NCBI GenBank assembly: GCA_022605405.1
Contig: JABYQQ010000009.1
Coordinates: forward strand, 310,001-374,000
DNA length: 64,000 bases
Reading direction: 5' to 3'
Source: Earliella scabrosa
Taxonomy: Eukaryota > Basidiomycota > Agaricomycetes > Polyporales > Polyporaceae
In this document: in pieces, positions 63,957 through 64,000 of the stretch
Layout of the letters: the number at the start of each line of letters is the position of its first letter
Position numbering within the stretch: position 1 is the stretch's first letter
Translations under genes and position numbers: made by a program
Notes under the pieces: generated by a model
Databases searched by the model: none
Seen by the model: the letters and a program-made list of their open reading frames with translations, nothing else
What the model was told of the DNA's origin: nothing

Positions 63957-64000
63957 TGCACACCCGGATACTGTGTGCAGAGGGGAGACGCATTAGCGTA
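63957..64000. other. Window end, nothing called
   Basis: Forty-four bases upstream of the LRR relic; possibly its 5' part. Confidence 0.4.

Noticed and set aside
1..64000. CRISPR arrays, operons, ribosome binding sites
   Set aside because: None seen and not expected; the genes have spliceosomal introns and the repeats are transposon-derived.

Overview
The window looks like nuclear DNA of a filamentous basidiomycete, most likely a polypore-type Agaricomycete. The evidence is many short GT-AG introns (about 40-80 nt) in almost every gene, a P450 with the Agaricomycete-style haem loop, FunK1-type kinase remains, F-box/LRR genes, aryl-alcohol dehydrogenases and chromodomain-bearing Ty3 elements. 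No bacterial features were seen. All exon models were built by reading; for the genes with complete models, every junction was checked for frame.

Layout. 1-446: 3' end of a cytochrome P450. 463-17314: a full-length non-LTR retrotransposon (LINE) of about 10.46 kb with a 14-16 bp target duplication and a poly(A) tail. Its ORF2 is split by a complete Ty3/gypsy chromovirus (10431-16821) that has matching 447-bp LTRs, a 5-bp duplication and an 11-nt self-priming site. 17684-20901: TAM41 (mitochondrial CDP-DAG synthase) and a small secreted protein. 21086-30782: two intact aryl-alcohol dehydrogenase genes flanking a decayed third copy, with an F-box/LRR gene and a P-loop NTPase gene between them. 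31760-38803: a serine-rich protein, a seven-helix membrane protein and a second P-loop NTPase paralogue in opposite orientation. 39200-43310: an 18-exon gene that fuses an adenylation domain to a ferric-reductase-like membrane oxidoreductase. 43311-46844: mostly unrecognised sequence. 46845-52541: RAD50 (22 exons), divergently paired with a small coiled-coil protein of SCOC type.

52644-64000 is a decaying, transposon-rich end. It holds LRR relics with in-frame stops, a FunK1 kinase relic carrying two identical 271-bp TA-flanked MITEs in opposite orientation, and a complete Ty1/copia element (56030-62554) with matching 580-bp LTRs. The copia element appears to be primed by an internal fragment of initiator-Met tRNA, and it sits inside a tRNA-like Pol III unit.

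How parts work together: the AAD genes and P450 fit oxidative metabolism of aromatic compounds, and RAD50 and TAM41 are housekeeping genes. Otherwise the main story is transposition. Three retrotransposon classes and one MITE family are present, all but the LINE judged young from identical repeats, and each leaves a readable pre-insertion site. The most unusual protein is the adenylation/ferric-reductase fusion. The most unusual DNA-level signals are the self-primer inside an LTR hairpin loop, the structured inter-ORF region of the LINE, and the twin MITEs in one kinase relic.
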